From: Nakazawaea peltata
Lineage: Eukaryota > Ascomycota > Pichiomycetes > Alaninales > Pachysolenaceae
Direction of reading: 5' to 3'
DNA: 64,000 bases
Assembly: GCA_001599355.1 (NCBI GenBank)
Contig: BCGQ01000003.1
Coordinates: 560,468-624,467 of the forward strand
The notes under the pieces are model-generated. The model saw nothing but the letters and a program-made list of their open reading frames with translations, did no database searches and was not told where the DNA came from. The stretch's first letter is position 1, and each line of letters begins with the position of its first letter. This document shows positions 46,074 through 55,982 of the stretch, piece by piece. The position numbers and the translations under genes were made by a program.

Positions 46074-49000
46074 ATGCTCAACTTCACGGGAACTACGAAA
46101 CGGCGGAATATCAACCTCAGCGGGAGCCGTAAACCGACCGCCAATGGTGCTAGCTCTTATTTGGATCAATTAAGCCAAGAAAGAGCCAAAAGAGCTCGTC
46201 TGAGGCTTGAACTGCATAGCGCCGCTGTAATCCAAAGACTGATTAGGTCATATTTGGCTTTGAGAGCATATTCACTCGAACTAGAGACACACTGGGATAC
46301 AGTTTTACAAACAGGAAGTACCTTAGATTTACTTCAACAGTTCACATTTGTCTCTCGGTTTACCCAGACAGCCACCAAGTATGAGTATTTGTATCAGATC
46401 AATACTCGTTTACAGAATGAGGGTGGTCTTCAGATAGAAAATGACTCTCAGGCATTAACTTTCATCCATTTTTTCAACCAAGTCATTCAAATACACTCAA
46501 AAGACATCTCAAAAGACATTAATAAGCGGGAATCTCAAGCGCTGTTACTTAATTTATGCTCGATACTACGGCTTACTTCACAACTGAGCTCTTCATTATC
46601 TTCTAAGTTACATATACCACAACTTCTTGATAATATTTTGGCTTCACTTTGGGAAGATCCAGGACCTACTACATTACAGGAACTCTTATTGCTCTTCTTC
46701 GACTTCTGCCAGTTCGATCTGACAAAGATTATTCGTTTATTGTCATTCCGTGATTCTGAGGACTGGATCAAACTGTATCTTAGACCCGAATCACAGATCA
46801 AACTCTTTGCTGGGCTATGTACGGCAGTAGAATCTTCCGCATCAGAGGATCTTTCGATTGCTAACTATGTATTAATTCCTGCTATATCTAATTGGGTACA
46901 TATTATTAGAAGCTTGTCTTTGCCATTGAATGCAGCAATTGGGCCGATCACAAAATTGCTCTCTCTGGTGGAAGTTCAAGTCTCTTTTGTTAAAGATCAG
47001 GAAGATCAAGACTCCATCATGACCACTGAAGATGATGACACTGCTTATGTAATATGTGATGATGATATCGAAGAAAAGTTCAAGTACTTGTATTCATTTG
47101 GTTTTATCACGTCGATTTTAACGGGAAAGACATCTTCTCTCCACCAAATATCCGCATTCTTATATGCTATATTAAATGCCATCCAACCAAAATCACTGAG
47201 ACTGTCGCCATCAGCCACAAACCAACATCTTAAATCAGGGTTGATGATCAATATTACAAGTTCTGACCTTTGTATGGAGCTTCTGAAACAGCTTTTGCAT
47301 GAATTTGCTCCTACTTCTACTGGCTTGAAGCAATTTCCCGACCATACTGAACTGTGGCACTCATTTACATTATTTAATGAAGTGTTTTCTCACATTTTGG
47401 CGTTCCGTAACGACAGAGACCTCTCTAAAGCGGTAGACAATAAATGGCTAGTCAATTGTTGCCATGTTCTCAAACAATACTCCATAGAGATTGCTCTCAA
47501 TACCAAAACCTTGGAAGAATTACTGGGGGAACTCCCTATTTCGTTACATGAACTCAGATGGTGCACTTCAACCGCTTTTAAAGTGTTGAATCAGCTTTAT
47601 ATGAGAAACACTAGACTTAAATATGTTGATGATTCTTTCTGGTCTATAACAGGGGCTCCTAATTATCGTTTCAACATGAATATGGCTGTTGAAATTGCAG
47701 CTCTGAACAGCCAAGAAGATGACATAGAGATTGAATTTTTAGAGTTCCCCAAAAATATGAAATCAGACGCTCGTGCGACATGGAATATCTTAGTACATTT
47801 GCCATTCTTGATCCCATTTGATGTCAGAGCAACCATCTTCCGCAGCTTGGTCTCACTTGATCTGGCAAATGGATCAGACAATAATCCCTTTGATTTGTTC
47901 TTCAGTAACAATAGTGGCTCGAAACTAAAGGCCACCATTTCCAGAGAAAATCTCTTGTTTGATGCCTTTGAACTGTTTGGAGATGTCCCATCTTCTCAGT
48001 TTAAGAAGAAATTAGATGTAACTTTCGTTAATCAGTTTGGTCCCGAAAGTGGAATTGATGGTGGAGGATTGACTAAAGAGTTTTTAACATCAGTATGTCT
48101 GGAAGGATTCCTGTATGTGAACTTCGATGATGAGACATTAAACACAGAGTCCACAGAGTCGGCTTATAATTTCTTCAAACAGACCCCAGACTCATATGAA
48201 TTGTATCCAAGTACAGATTACTTTTGGAAATTGCAATATCAAGAACAACAACTGAAATTACATGGTGGAAATGTACTCCCAGAGTTTGATTTCAGTGAAG
48301 AAGGTGCATTCTTCAGGAGAATGATGAAATTCTTGGGTCGTGTCATAGGCAAATGTCTCTATGAGAATGTCCTTATTGACATCTCATTTGCGCCTTTCTT
48401 CCTCTCCAGATGGTGCTCTGCTGAGAAGTCGGGATCAGCTGGTGCAACTACTGGAGTTTATGGCGCACAGAGCTCACAGAGAGCTTCATTTGATGATTTA
48501 AAATCTCTAGATTCAAGCTTGTACCATAGTTTATTGAAATTAATGGAAATGTCAGATGAGGAACTTGCCAGTTTAGATCTTAATTTTACCATTTCAGAGA
48601 AATTGGCCCATGAAAACACTATTGTCACCGTTGACTTGGTTCCAAACGGGTCTCAAATTGTGCTCAATTCTTCTAATAGGCTCCACTACATTTACGCTAT
48701 GGCCAACTTCAAATTAAGCAGATCAATTGATCTCCAAACCCGTCAATTTTTGAGTGGTCTCTACGAGATAATCAACCCCTTATGGTTGAATTTATTCAGC
48801 TACTCAGAACTTCTGGTCTTGGTGTCCGGAGGTGATAAACCTATTGATCTCAACGACCTCAAACGTAACACTGTCTATGGTGGCTACTTGGAAACCGACC
48901 TTACAGTGAAATTGTTTTGGGAAGTCATGGAAGAATTCAGCGCAGAAGAAAGATCCAAAGTGGTCAAATTCGTCACGTCTTCTCCAAAAGCACCCCTCCT

Positions 49001-49178
49001 TGGCTTCAAAGAATTAGTTCCTAAGTTCGCCATTAGGGATGCCCTTGATACCCAACGATTACCAACAGCATCAACTTGTGTTAACTTATTAAAATTGCCT
49101 GACTATAGAGACAAGAAAGTCTTGAAAGACAAACTCTTGTATGCCATCAATGCTGGTTCTGGTTTTGATTTATCTTAG
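46074..49178 (+). CDS. HUL5: Hul5, HECT-type ubiquitin ligase
   Basis: Hul5 extends polyubiquitin chains on proteasome-bound and misfolded proteins. From the ATG at 46074 the 1034-residue protein begins M-L-N-F-T-G-T-T-K-R-R-N-I-N-L, the typical Hul5 start. The frame is open 17 codons upstream but without ATG. An IQ-like helix (A-A-V-I-Q-R-L-I-R-S-Y) lies near residue 50. The HECT domain fills the C-terminal third, with N-Q-F-G-P-E-S-G-I-D-G-G-G-L-T-K-E-F. The catalytic cysteine is about residue 1002, in L-P-T-A-S-T-C-V-N-L-L-K-L-P-D-Y. Confidence 0.95.
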   Translation: MLNFTGTTKRRNINLSGSRKPTANGASSYLDQLSQERAKRARLRLELHSAAVIQRLIRSYLALRAYSLELETHWDTVLQTGSTLDLLQQFTFVSRFTQTATKYEYLYQINTRLQNEGGLQIENDSQALTFIHFFNQVIQIHSKDISKDINKRESQALLLNLCSILRLTSQLSSSLSSKLHIPQLLDNILASLWEDPGPTTLQELLLLFFDFCQFDLTKIIRLLSFRDSEDWIKLYLRPESQIKLFAGLCTAVESSASEDLSIANYVLIPAISNWVHIIRSLSLPLNAAIGPITKLLSLVEVQVSFVKDQEDQDSIMTTEDDDTAYVICDDDIEEKFKYLYSFGFITSILTGKTSSLHQISAFLYAILNAIQPKSLRLSPSATNQHLKSGLMINITSSDLCMELLKQLLHEFAPTSTGLKQFPDHTELWHSFTLFNEVFSHILAFRNDRDLSKAVDNKWLVNCCHVLKQYSIEIALNTKTLEELLGELPISLHELRWCTSTAFKVLNQLYMRNTRLKYVDDSFWSITGAPNYRFNMNMAVEIAALNSQEDDIEIEFLEFPKNMKSDARATWNILVHLPFLIPFDVRATIFRSLVSLDLANGSDNNPFDLFFSNNSGSKLKATISRENLLFDAFELFGDVPSSQFKKKLDVTFVNQFGPESGIDGGGLTKEFLTSVCLEGFLYVNFDDETLNTESTESAYNFFKQTPDSYELYPSTDYFWKLQYQEQQLKLHGGNVLPEFDFSEEGAFFRRMMKFLGRVIGKCLYENVLIDISFAPFFLSRWCSAEKSGSAGATTGVYGAQSSQRASFDDLKSLDSSLYHSLLKLMEMSDEELASLDLNFTISEKLAHENTIVTVDLVPNGSQIVLNSSNRLHYIYAMANFKLSRSIDLQTRQFLSGLYEIINPLWLNLFSYSELLVLVSGGDKPIDLNDLKRNTVYGGYLETDLTVKLFWEVMEEFSAEERSKVVKFVTSSPKAPLLGFKELVPKFAIRDALDTQRLPTASTCVNLLKLPDYRDKKVLKDKLLYAINAGSGFDLS

Positions 49179-49598
49179 AGGTGGAATTACCTTAATTTAT
49201 ATAAAATCGAATGCATTGAATTGAATTAAAGTTCGTAATGATTTCGATGCTGAATATTATCACATGCTGATCACATGCCAATTTATTGTATGTTGATTTC
49301 TAATGTTCTAACCCCTTTACCCCTTTACCCCCTTTTAACCCCTTTACACACCAAATAAAGTTTAATTAATTCAATTTAATTCCCGCAAACCCCTAAAATC
49401 TTGTTCAATTTCACATCAATATGCATCTTCCATGTAAATAATCAAATCAATCTGCATCTCAACTCCTTGTTCAAAACCACATCAATTTTACTATGGGTTC
49501 AGCGCTTAATTCTCCTACTCGCGCAACTAAATTGACGCGCTATTTTTCATTTAAATCTAGTCACAATGAGGTGTGATCAGCGGGGAAATACATCAGCA
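49179..49598. other. HUL5-MLH1 spacer
   Basis: 420 bp without a gene. It holds a short CCCCTTTA repeat (about 49311-49345), GATCACATGC words near 49260-49275 and AT-rich stretches. ACGCG-like words near 49517 (GCGCAACT and GACGCGCT) could be MBF-type cell-cycle sites of MLH1, but the match is only partial. Confidence 0.45.
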
Positions 49599-51732
49599 AT
49601 GTCGGACGAACGCAAAAGGATCAAGGTATGTGATATAAAAGAGCGCTCATTCCCTGCAGAATACTAACTTTGTATAGCCATTAGATGTGTCCGTGGTGAA
49701 TAGGATCGCCGCTGGCGAGATTGTGTTAGGACCTTCCAATGCTTTGAAGGAGATCATGGAGAATTCGATTGATGCTGGCGCCACTTCTGTGGATATATTA
49801 GTTAAAGAAGGCGGACTCAAACTCTTACAAGTCACTGATAATGGAAGTGGAATACATAAAGATGATTTGGATATACTTTGTGAGAGATTCACCACTTCAA
49901 AATTACAGACCTTTGAAGATTTGAACGCCATCGCCACTTATGGATTCCGTGGTGAGGCATTGGCCAGTATATCTCATATATCTCATCTCTCAGTTACCAC
50001 CAAGACCAAGGACTCTGTTTGTGCTTGGAGGGCGCTGTATATTGACGGCAAGATGGTGCCTTTGAACCCCAATGATTCTTCTTCTTCTCCTAAAGCTGTG
50101 GCAGGAAAGGATGGAACTCAAATCACCATAGAAGATTTGTTTTATAATGTTCCTTCTCGTTTGAGATCACTCAGATCTACCAGTGAGGAATTTGGCAAAA
50201 TAGTTGACGTTGTAGGGAGGTATGCGGTTCATACTGATAATGTGGGATTCTCATGCAAGAAATTTGGGGGTTCCTTCAGTACTATAACTACAAGGACTGG
50301 AGCTCCACGTAAGGAGCGTATTCGTACGGTATTCGGGTCTTCAGTGGCCAATGAGCTTTTATCTATTGAAATTGGTGCTAATGAAGAATTTGGAGTGATA
50401 AAAGCAATCGCAGAAGTTACTAATTCCAATTATAATAACAAAAAATCGATTCAACCAGTATTTTTCATCAATAATAGACTTGTGACATGTGACCCTTTGA
50501 AAAGACTGATTTATCTGATGTATTCAATCTTCTTGCCGAAGGGTAACAAACCATTTGTGTATCTCCTGTTGGAGCTCAATCCTGAAAATGTGGATGTGAA
50601 CGTTCATCCAACCAAGAGGGAGGTTCGGTTTTTGCACGAGGATGAGATAATAGAGTTTGTAGTTTCCAAATTGCAAGAATCGCTTACCAACTTGGATACA
50701 AGTCGTACATATTTGACACAGCAAGTGTTGCCTAATTTAAAGAAACGGAGTCTTGAACTGGATGATCGTGGCTTTGGGTATACAAATCAAATGCTGAAGA
50801 CATATGCTCACAATATGGTAAGAACAGATGAGTCTCAGACTAGGATCACCTCATTCATGTCTCTGGCAAGTACCAATGATTTAGGAGTGACGGTATTTGA
50901 AACTGTTTCTGAAGATACTTCAATGGACACTCAAGCAGAGCTCAATGAAGAGTCGGTTGAAGAAGGATTGGCTGAAGCACCAGATACCGAAAGGACAATA
51001 AAAGAGCGCGTGGATGTCAATTTGACCAGTATATTATCTCTTCGTCAGGAGGTGCAACAAAACAGTCATCGAACACTTACTGAGATATTTGCTAAACACA
51101 CCTACGTTGGAAATGTGGACCTGGAGAGAAGGCTTGCTCTGATACAGCATGACGTTCGTTTATATTTGGTTGATTACGGGGCAGTATTATATGAGCTTTT
51201 TTATCAAATTGGTTTATCAGAGTTCAATAATTTTGGACGTATCCATATAGGAGAAGGGGTGCCAATTGAGCCGCTTTTACAGCTGGCTTACAAAAGCCCT
51301 GAATTCGACCACACTAAAGTTGTCAAGCCCTTTGATCAAGTAACAGAAGAAATATCAGAGATGGTGCCAATGTTAAAAGAATATTTCGAGATTGAGATCG
51401 ATGCGGCAACCATGACATTGCGTGCAATCCCAATGCTTCTTGAAGGCTATAATCCACCTCTCTCAAAGTTGCCTGTATTCATGTTCCATCTTGCTCATCT
51501 TGTAGATTGGGAGGACGAAGAAAAATGTTTGAAGGGCATCTTGCAACTGATAGCTTTGTTTTATATCCCACTGCCTCATCTGGATGAGATCAGTGACCTG
51601 GAGCGTCTGGATTACGAGAATGTTCTCTTCCCAGCCATCAAAAGACGTCTCATCGCTACAAAGAATCTTACCAAAGATGTGATAGAAATAGCTAACTTAC
51701 CTGGACTCTACAGAGTGTTCGAAAGATGCTGA
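49599..51732 (+). CDS. MLH1: Mlh1, MutL homolog of mismatch repair (spliced)
   Basis: Mlh1 pairs with Pms1, Mlh2 or Mlh3 in mismatch repair and meiotic crossing-over. Exons 49599-49625 and 49678-51732 give 693 residues, starting M-S-D-E-R-K-R-I-K then P-L-D-V-S-V-V-N-R-I-A-A-G-E-I. The GHKL ATPase motifs are E-N-S-I-D-A-G-A, D-N-G-S-G-I and T-Y-G-F-R-G-E-A-L. P-S-R-L-R-S-L-R and N-V-D-V-N-V-H-P-T-K-R-E-V follow. The protein ends in F-E-R-C, the conserved last residues of Mlh1. The CTG codon at 50506-50508 aligns with a conserved Ala (L-R-K-A-I in human). Confidence 0.96.
49626..49677 (+). other. Intron of MLH1 (52 nt)
   Basis: Donor GTATGT at 49626, branch point TACTAAC at 49662-49668, acceptor TAG ending at 49677. 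The first exon has only nine codons. Splicing supplies the normal Mlh1 N-terminus, and the second exon has no ATG at a suitable place. Confidence 0.93.
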
Positions 51733-51760
51733 ATATATAATTATAATACACAAAAAAGGA

Positions 51761-52681
51761 TCATCTCAAGTGAGGTGGCAACTCATCGTCATTATCTTCA
51801 TCCATCGCACTAGTATCTTGTAAATGAGGAGGAACATAAGAATCGTCATTTTCAGTTTCCATCAGATCAGAGTTAGCAACAGGCAGATCCGATCTAGAAG
51901 GCTCTATTATACCGCTACGGCTAGGAACAGTTTCAGATCTGGATGGAGGAAGAGTTCCCGATTTAGGTTCAAGGGTTCTTCTAGGAGGAAGTAATGTCAG
52001 ACTTCTCTCTGGTTGAGGAGGTAACATACCACCTTGACTCTTGAAACGTTCTTGTCTTTCATTGAATCTCTCACTAGAAACACCAGAATCTCTTTCTCTT
52101 GGGAAATCTCTATCTCTTGGGAAATCCCTATCCCTTCCGAACTCTCTATCTCTTCCGAACTCTCTATCTCTGCGGAACCCACCTCTGTCACCTCTGAATC
52201 CCCCTCTTCCTCTTCCGCCATATCTTTGATATCCACCATTACGGGCACCAAACTCTTTCTTGAACTGTCCTCCATCAGCACCTCTACCATATTGTCTTCC
52301 TTCTTCGAACCCTGGGTCCAAATCGATCTCAATTTTGGAACCATCAAGCATTGTATGATTTAAATATTTCATTGCTGCTAAAGCTGACTTCAGATCTTGG
52401 TAGATGATAAAGCAAAAACCACATGGAGTGTTCTTAAATCTATCAAGACCCATTATAATTTGTTTGATAACACCACATTTTGAGAATAACTCGTACATCT
52501 GCTCCTCTGTTGTGTCAGTGGAAATCTTACCAATGTACAAAGTGCATGACTTCATGGATTTCTGAAGGGATTCATAACCATCTGGTTTGAATTTGGCTTT
52601 TTTAATCAAATACAGCGATGGTTGATCTAAACGCTTCACACTATTAACGAACGTTGGTATTTCAAACTCTTGCAATGACAT
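51761..52681 (-). CDS. CBC2: Cbc2 (CBP20), small subunit of nuclear cap-binding complex
   Basis: Cbc2 with Sto1 binds the m7G cap of nuclear RNAs and helps splicing, export and 3' processing. The 306-residue product has one RRM (about 45-125), with RNP2 C-T-L-Y-I-G-K-I-S and RNP1 [12 protein letters not shown], and the CBP20 region [15 protein letters not shown]. The long C-terminal tail is Arg/Gly-rich. It holds R-D-R-E-F-G and R-D-R-D-F-P repeats (encoded near 52095-52165), then a proline-rich acidic end. The tail is longer than in S. cerevisiae Cbc2 (about 208 residues). Confidence 0.94.
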   Translation of the reverse strand: MSLQEFEIPTFVNSVKRLDQPSLYLIKKAKFKPDGYESLQKSMKSCTLYIGKISTDTTEEQMYELFSKCGVIKQIIMGLDRFKNTPCGFCFIIYQDLKSALAAMKYLNHTMLDGSKIEIDLDPGFEEGRQYGRGADGGQFKKEFGARNGGYQRYGGRGRGGFRGDRGGFRRDREFGRDREFGRDRDFPRDRDFPRERDSGVSSERFNERQERFKSQGGMLPPQPERSLTLLPPRRTLEPKSGTLPPSRSETVPSRSGIIEPSRSDLPVANSDLMETENDDSYVPPHLQDTSAMDEDNDDELPPHLR

Positions 52682-53781
52682 TGTGGGTATGTTCGTATCT
52701 CTCTACCTCTTCATCAAAGGTAAAGCATTAAATTTTCATCTTGAATAAGAGAATGTTTTGATCAAATTACACGACTATTTAAGATTTGGTTATGATTACT
52801 ACATTCAGAAGCTTCCAAATTCAGAAACTAATGCAGAAATCTCATAAAGTCGTGTACTATATTCCAATTCTTAATCAGCTTAATTAAGCAGCACGCCAAA
52901 GACCGGGTGTCATTTTTTCGTATCTTTCAGTTCACACGTGGGTAAAACCGGGTAAAAATACCTAAAGAGGGGTTGTGGCTGTTATCGCAGCCCTCTCAAA
53001 TAAGGAGGTGACAATATACTAAATGTCAGAAGACACTTAAACCTTTTAGGGGTCTTATCAAGGGACCAGCAAATATCTAACAGTAATTTCATTCCTACAA
53101 ATCCTTCATAAATTATGATTGGTCTTCTATCACATTTTACAACACCTCAGTGCAAATCTGTCATAGGCCGCAATTGCCACTATTGCAAATCTGAAGGCGT
53201 TCGGTACATAATAATACTCGGGTTTAACAAGCGTAGTTCGGTGTTTTTTTTCCTTAATGTTTTTTGTTGAGCTGCACAATTGGCAGCTATTCTTAGAAGG
53301 GGCAGTTTAGTTTCTAGACCGAGAATGGCTGAGACAAAGGGTTAAGGATTAGATATACGTAGACAGATCATATCAACATCCAGACCACAACAAATCTGTG
53401 ATCTTCCCTGATCTTCTCTCACTGGCCAGATTTTATCTCCTCCTCTGTGTTCCTCTTTCCTGCCTCTGCCTCTGCCTCTGCCTCTGCCTCTGCCTCTGCC
53501 CTCCCCCACTACCGGCTTCCCCCTAAATACACCGCGCACACTTTAAAAAGAAATGCGCTTCCGCTCGTTCAATCCCGTTTCTTCACTTAGTCTCAAATAG
53601 GCTCACACCTCGCATTTTTTCCCTTCCTCTCCCAGCCTTTGAGATCCTCAAAAATTTTTCCTTTCTTCGCTTCTTATTAATAATCGACAGAGAACAACGA
53701 TTCCATCAGTACGGTTCAAAGACCAGTTCAAGTTATCTTCACCCCATTTTCTTAACAACTACACATATATTATAATCACTC
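52682..53781. promoter_or_regulatory. 1.1-kb divergent region between CBC2 and the phosphatase gene
   Basis: Holds CACGTG (52935-52940, Cbf1-type) next to CGGGTAA (52949-52955, Reb1-type), and the TGCCTC repeat at 53461-53496. The 3' part is pyrimidine-rich, as in leaders of yeast genes. No gene is supported. Confidence 0.55.
53461..53496. repeat. 6-bp tandem repeat TGCCTC x6
   Basis: Six perfect copies, continued by a partial one, lie about 290 bp upstream of the phosphatase ATG. The opposite strand reads as an Arg-Gly run in a random frame, which is not a gene. Confidence 0.9.
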
Positions 53782-55539
53782 ATGGGGAATAGCCCGTCTT
53801 CAGTTAAAAATGATTCATCTTCCCAGGCCCAGTCGCAAATGCTGCAGTCGTCTTCCGCCTCAGCCAGTCAAGGAGAGGGTTTAGAACCCCCTCCCTCGAG
53901 GCATAAGAGGCTGGAAACCTCGCCCCTTTCGCTGTCTGGCTCACCATCATTTGACTCTCCTAGACACCATCGTTCTAAACATGTCATGATCGCCTCCAGC
54001 GCTTCTTTAACGACGACAGAAACCGTGGTAATCCCACAAGACAAACATAGACATAAAAACAAGAAATACTCGACCGCTTACTCACCGAAGATCTCCTTAG
54101 CTCATAAGCTGTCCCCGCCGGCAACACGAGGCACCGATTTCGATTTGGATATCCTTACTAGTCTGGCACTGGCAATGAATATCAATAAACCGACTTCGAC
54201 TCGTAAAAATCCGACTAAGGAAATCACCCCAACAACTTCTGCAAATGGAACTGCTAATAATTCCAGCAGTAGCTCTGAAGATGTCTCCTCTTCTCCTGAG
54301 AGCGAGATGTCTTTAGTTCCTGACTCTCCGTCAAGCACCATTTCATCCTCATTTGCCGCCTCTTCGAGTGCTCCTCAGACCTCTTCATATCCTTTCCCAA
54401 CTCTGGATCAACAAGACCTGTCCAAGAAACCGGCCTTGTCTAAATCCAAGAGTTTGGATCCTATTAATGAGGACTCATTAGAAGGCACTCCAGAGCCGAA
54501 GTTGTCATCTTCTTCCCCTGCGAAGAAATCCAAATCCAAATCCAAACCAGCAAGAGCTTTGTCCGCCTCATCAAATAGCTCTAATGATGACGATGACCCA
54601 GGTCTCGATTCGATTATTGAAAGTCTTATCGAAACTGGTCTCTCCAGATCTTATTCTAAGAAATTACCGGTCACCTCCGAACAGATTCAATGGATCTGTG
54701 CAAAATCCAGAGAAATCTTTTTGAGTCAACCAATGCTCTTAGAATTAGCTGCTCCCGTCAAAGTAGTCGGAGATATCCACGGCCAATTTTACGATTTGCT
54801 TAGAATCTTAAAGTTATGTGGATTCCCTCCTCACTCTAATTACTTATTCTTAGGTGATTACGTCGACCGTGGTAAGCAGTCATTAGAGACATTGTTACTT
54901 TTACTTTGTTTCAAGATCAAATACCCTGAAAATTTCTTCATGCTCAGAGGGAACCACGAGTGTGCTTCGATTACCAAGATGTACGGTTTCTACGACGAGT
55001 GTAAAAGTAGATCTACAACTAAGAACTGGAGACGTTTCGTCGATGTCTTCAATAGTTTACCTGTTCTGGCTACTATCGGAGATAAAATTTTCTGTGTACA
55101 TGGTGGATTATCACCTCATTTAACCGATATCGATCAGATCCAAAAGTTGGCCCGTCCAACTGATGTGCCCGATGACGGTTTATTAAGCGATTTGTTATGG
55201 TCAGACCCAGATCCTCATACTATCTCTTGGGGTGAAAATGACCGTGGTGTCTCATATACTTTTGGTCCCGATGTGGTGAATAAATTCTTGAAACATCACA
55301 ACATGGACTTGGTAGTAAGAGCCCATATGATCGTCGAGGATGGTTACGAATTCTTTGCTAAAAAGAAATTAGTCACAGTCTTCAGTGCTCCTAATTATTG
55401 CGGTGAGTTTGATAATTGGGGAGCAGTGATGAATGTGAATAAAAATTTAGTTTGTTCTTTTGAGATGTTGAAACCTTTTGTCACATCTAAAAAGAATACC
55501 AACTCCAATTCTGCTTCGATCTCTAGAAAGAAGCATTAA
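53782..55539 (+). CDS. PP1-like Ser/Thr phosphatase of the PPZ/PPQ type
   Basis: The 585-residue protein has a Ser-rich N-terminal half starting M-G-N-S-P-S, a likely N-myristoylation site as in Ppz1. The catalytic domain (about 285-570) has GDIHGQ, GDYVDRG, RGNHE, HGGLSP and [13 protein letters not shown], so the metal and catalytic residues are complete. The Trp in F-D-N-W-G is PPZ-like, while the [13 protein letters not shown] stretch is nearer PP1 or Ppq1/Sal6. I cannot decide between Ppz1 and Ppq1. Ppz enzymes control ion balance and wall integrity. CTG codon 429 stands at the conserved second Ala of L-P-x-A-A. Confidence 0.9.
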   Translation: MGNSPSSVKNDSSSQAQSQMLQSSSASASQGEGLEPPPSRHKRLETSPLSLSGSPSFDSPRHHRSKHVMIASSASLTTTETVVIPQDKHRHKNKKYSTAYSPKISLAHKLSPPATRGTDFDLDILTSLALAMNINKPTSTRKNPTKEITPTTSANGTANNSSSSSEDVSSSPESEMSLVPDSPSSTISSSFAASSSAPQTSSYPFPTLDQQDLSKKPALSKSKSLDPINEDSLEGTPEPKLSSSSPAKKSKSKSKPARALSASSNSSNDDDDPGLDSIIESLIETGLSRSYSKKLPVTSEQIQWICAKSREIFLSQPMLLELAAPVKVVGDIHGQFYDLLRILKLCGFPPHSNYLFLGDYVDRGKQSLETLLLLLCFKIKYPENFFMLRGNHECASITKMYGFYDECKSRSTTKNWRRFVDVFNSLPVLATIGDKIFCVHGGLSPHLTDIDQIQKLARPTDVPDDGLLSDLLWSDPDPHTISWGENDRGVSYTFGPDVVNKFLKHHNMDLVVRAHMIVEDGYEFFAKKKLVTVFSAPNYCGEFDNWGAVMNVNKNLVCSFEMLKPFVTSKKNTNSNSASISRKKH

Positions 55540-55982
55540 TTGTCTTGTCTTGTCTTCTCTTGTGGAAATATCGTTTCTCTATGATTATTTTCAAATGATA
55601 CTTAGTATCATTCATTTACGTTTAACATATGATTGATTTTATTCGTGTGTAGTTATCATTAGTATGGGAGTTTAGTACTCTCTCATATTTTCCTCCTCCC
55701 TCAGCTCTTCTCTATCCCATCTCCTCCATCTGTCTCCTCCATCTGTCTCCTCCATCTGTCTCCACCTACCAGTCTTCACCCTGCCCTTGCCCTTGTAATT
55801 TGCCCTCCCTTGCCCACAAATTTTAACATCATTACACCAATCGCACAGATCAATTCCAAACATCATAACACCAAGTTACCCTCACTAAAAATAATCAAAA
55901 TTCCTTTCCCTTTCACTTTATACTTGGCTTGCCATTACACCAACCGCTGTCACCTATCAATTCATTCATAACATAATCATAA
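55540..55982. promoter_or_regulatory. CTI6 upstream region with three CATCATTACACCAA-type words
   Basis: CATCATTACACCAAT at 55828-55842, CATCATAACACCAAG at 55861-55875 and the shorter CCATTACACCAAC at 55932-55944 lie 40-155 bp before the CTI6 ATG. A 13-bp repeat (CTCCTCCATCTGT x3) fills 55721-55759. The same word occurs upstream of SRP101. Confidence 0.6.
55721..55759. repeat. 13-bp tandem repeat CTCCTCCATCTGT x3
   Basis: Three perfect copies between the phosphatase gene and CTI6, non-coding. Confidence 0.9.

Noticed and set aside
53342-53539. An Arg-Gly repeat protein on the minus strand
   Set aside because: It is only the reading of the TGCCTC hexamer repeat on the other strand and has no other gene-like feature.
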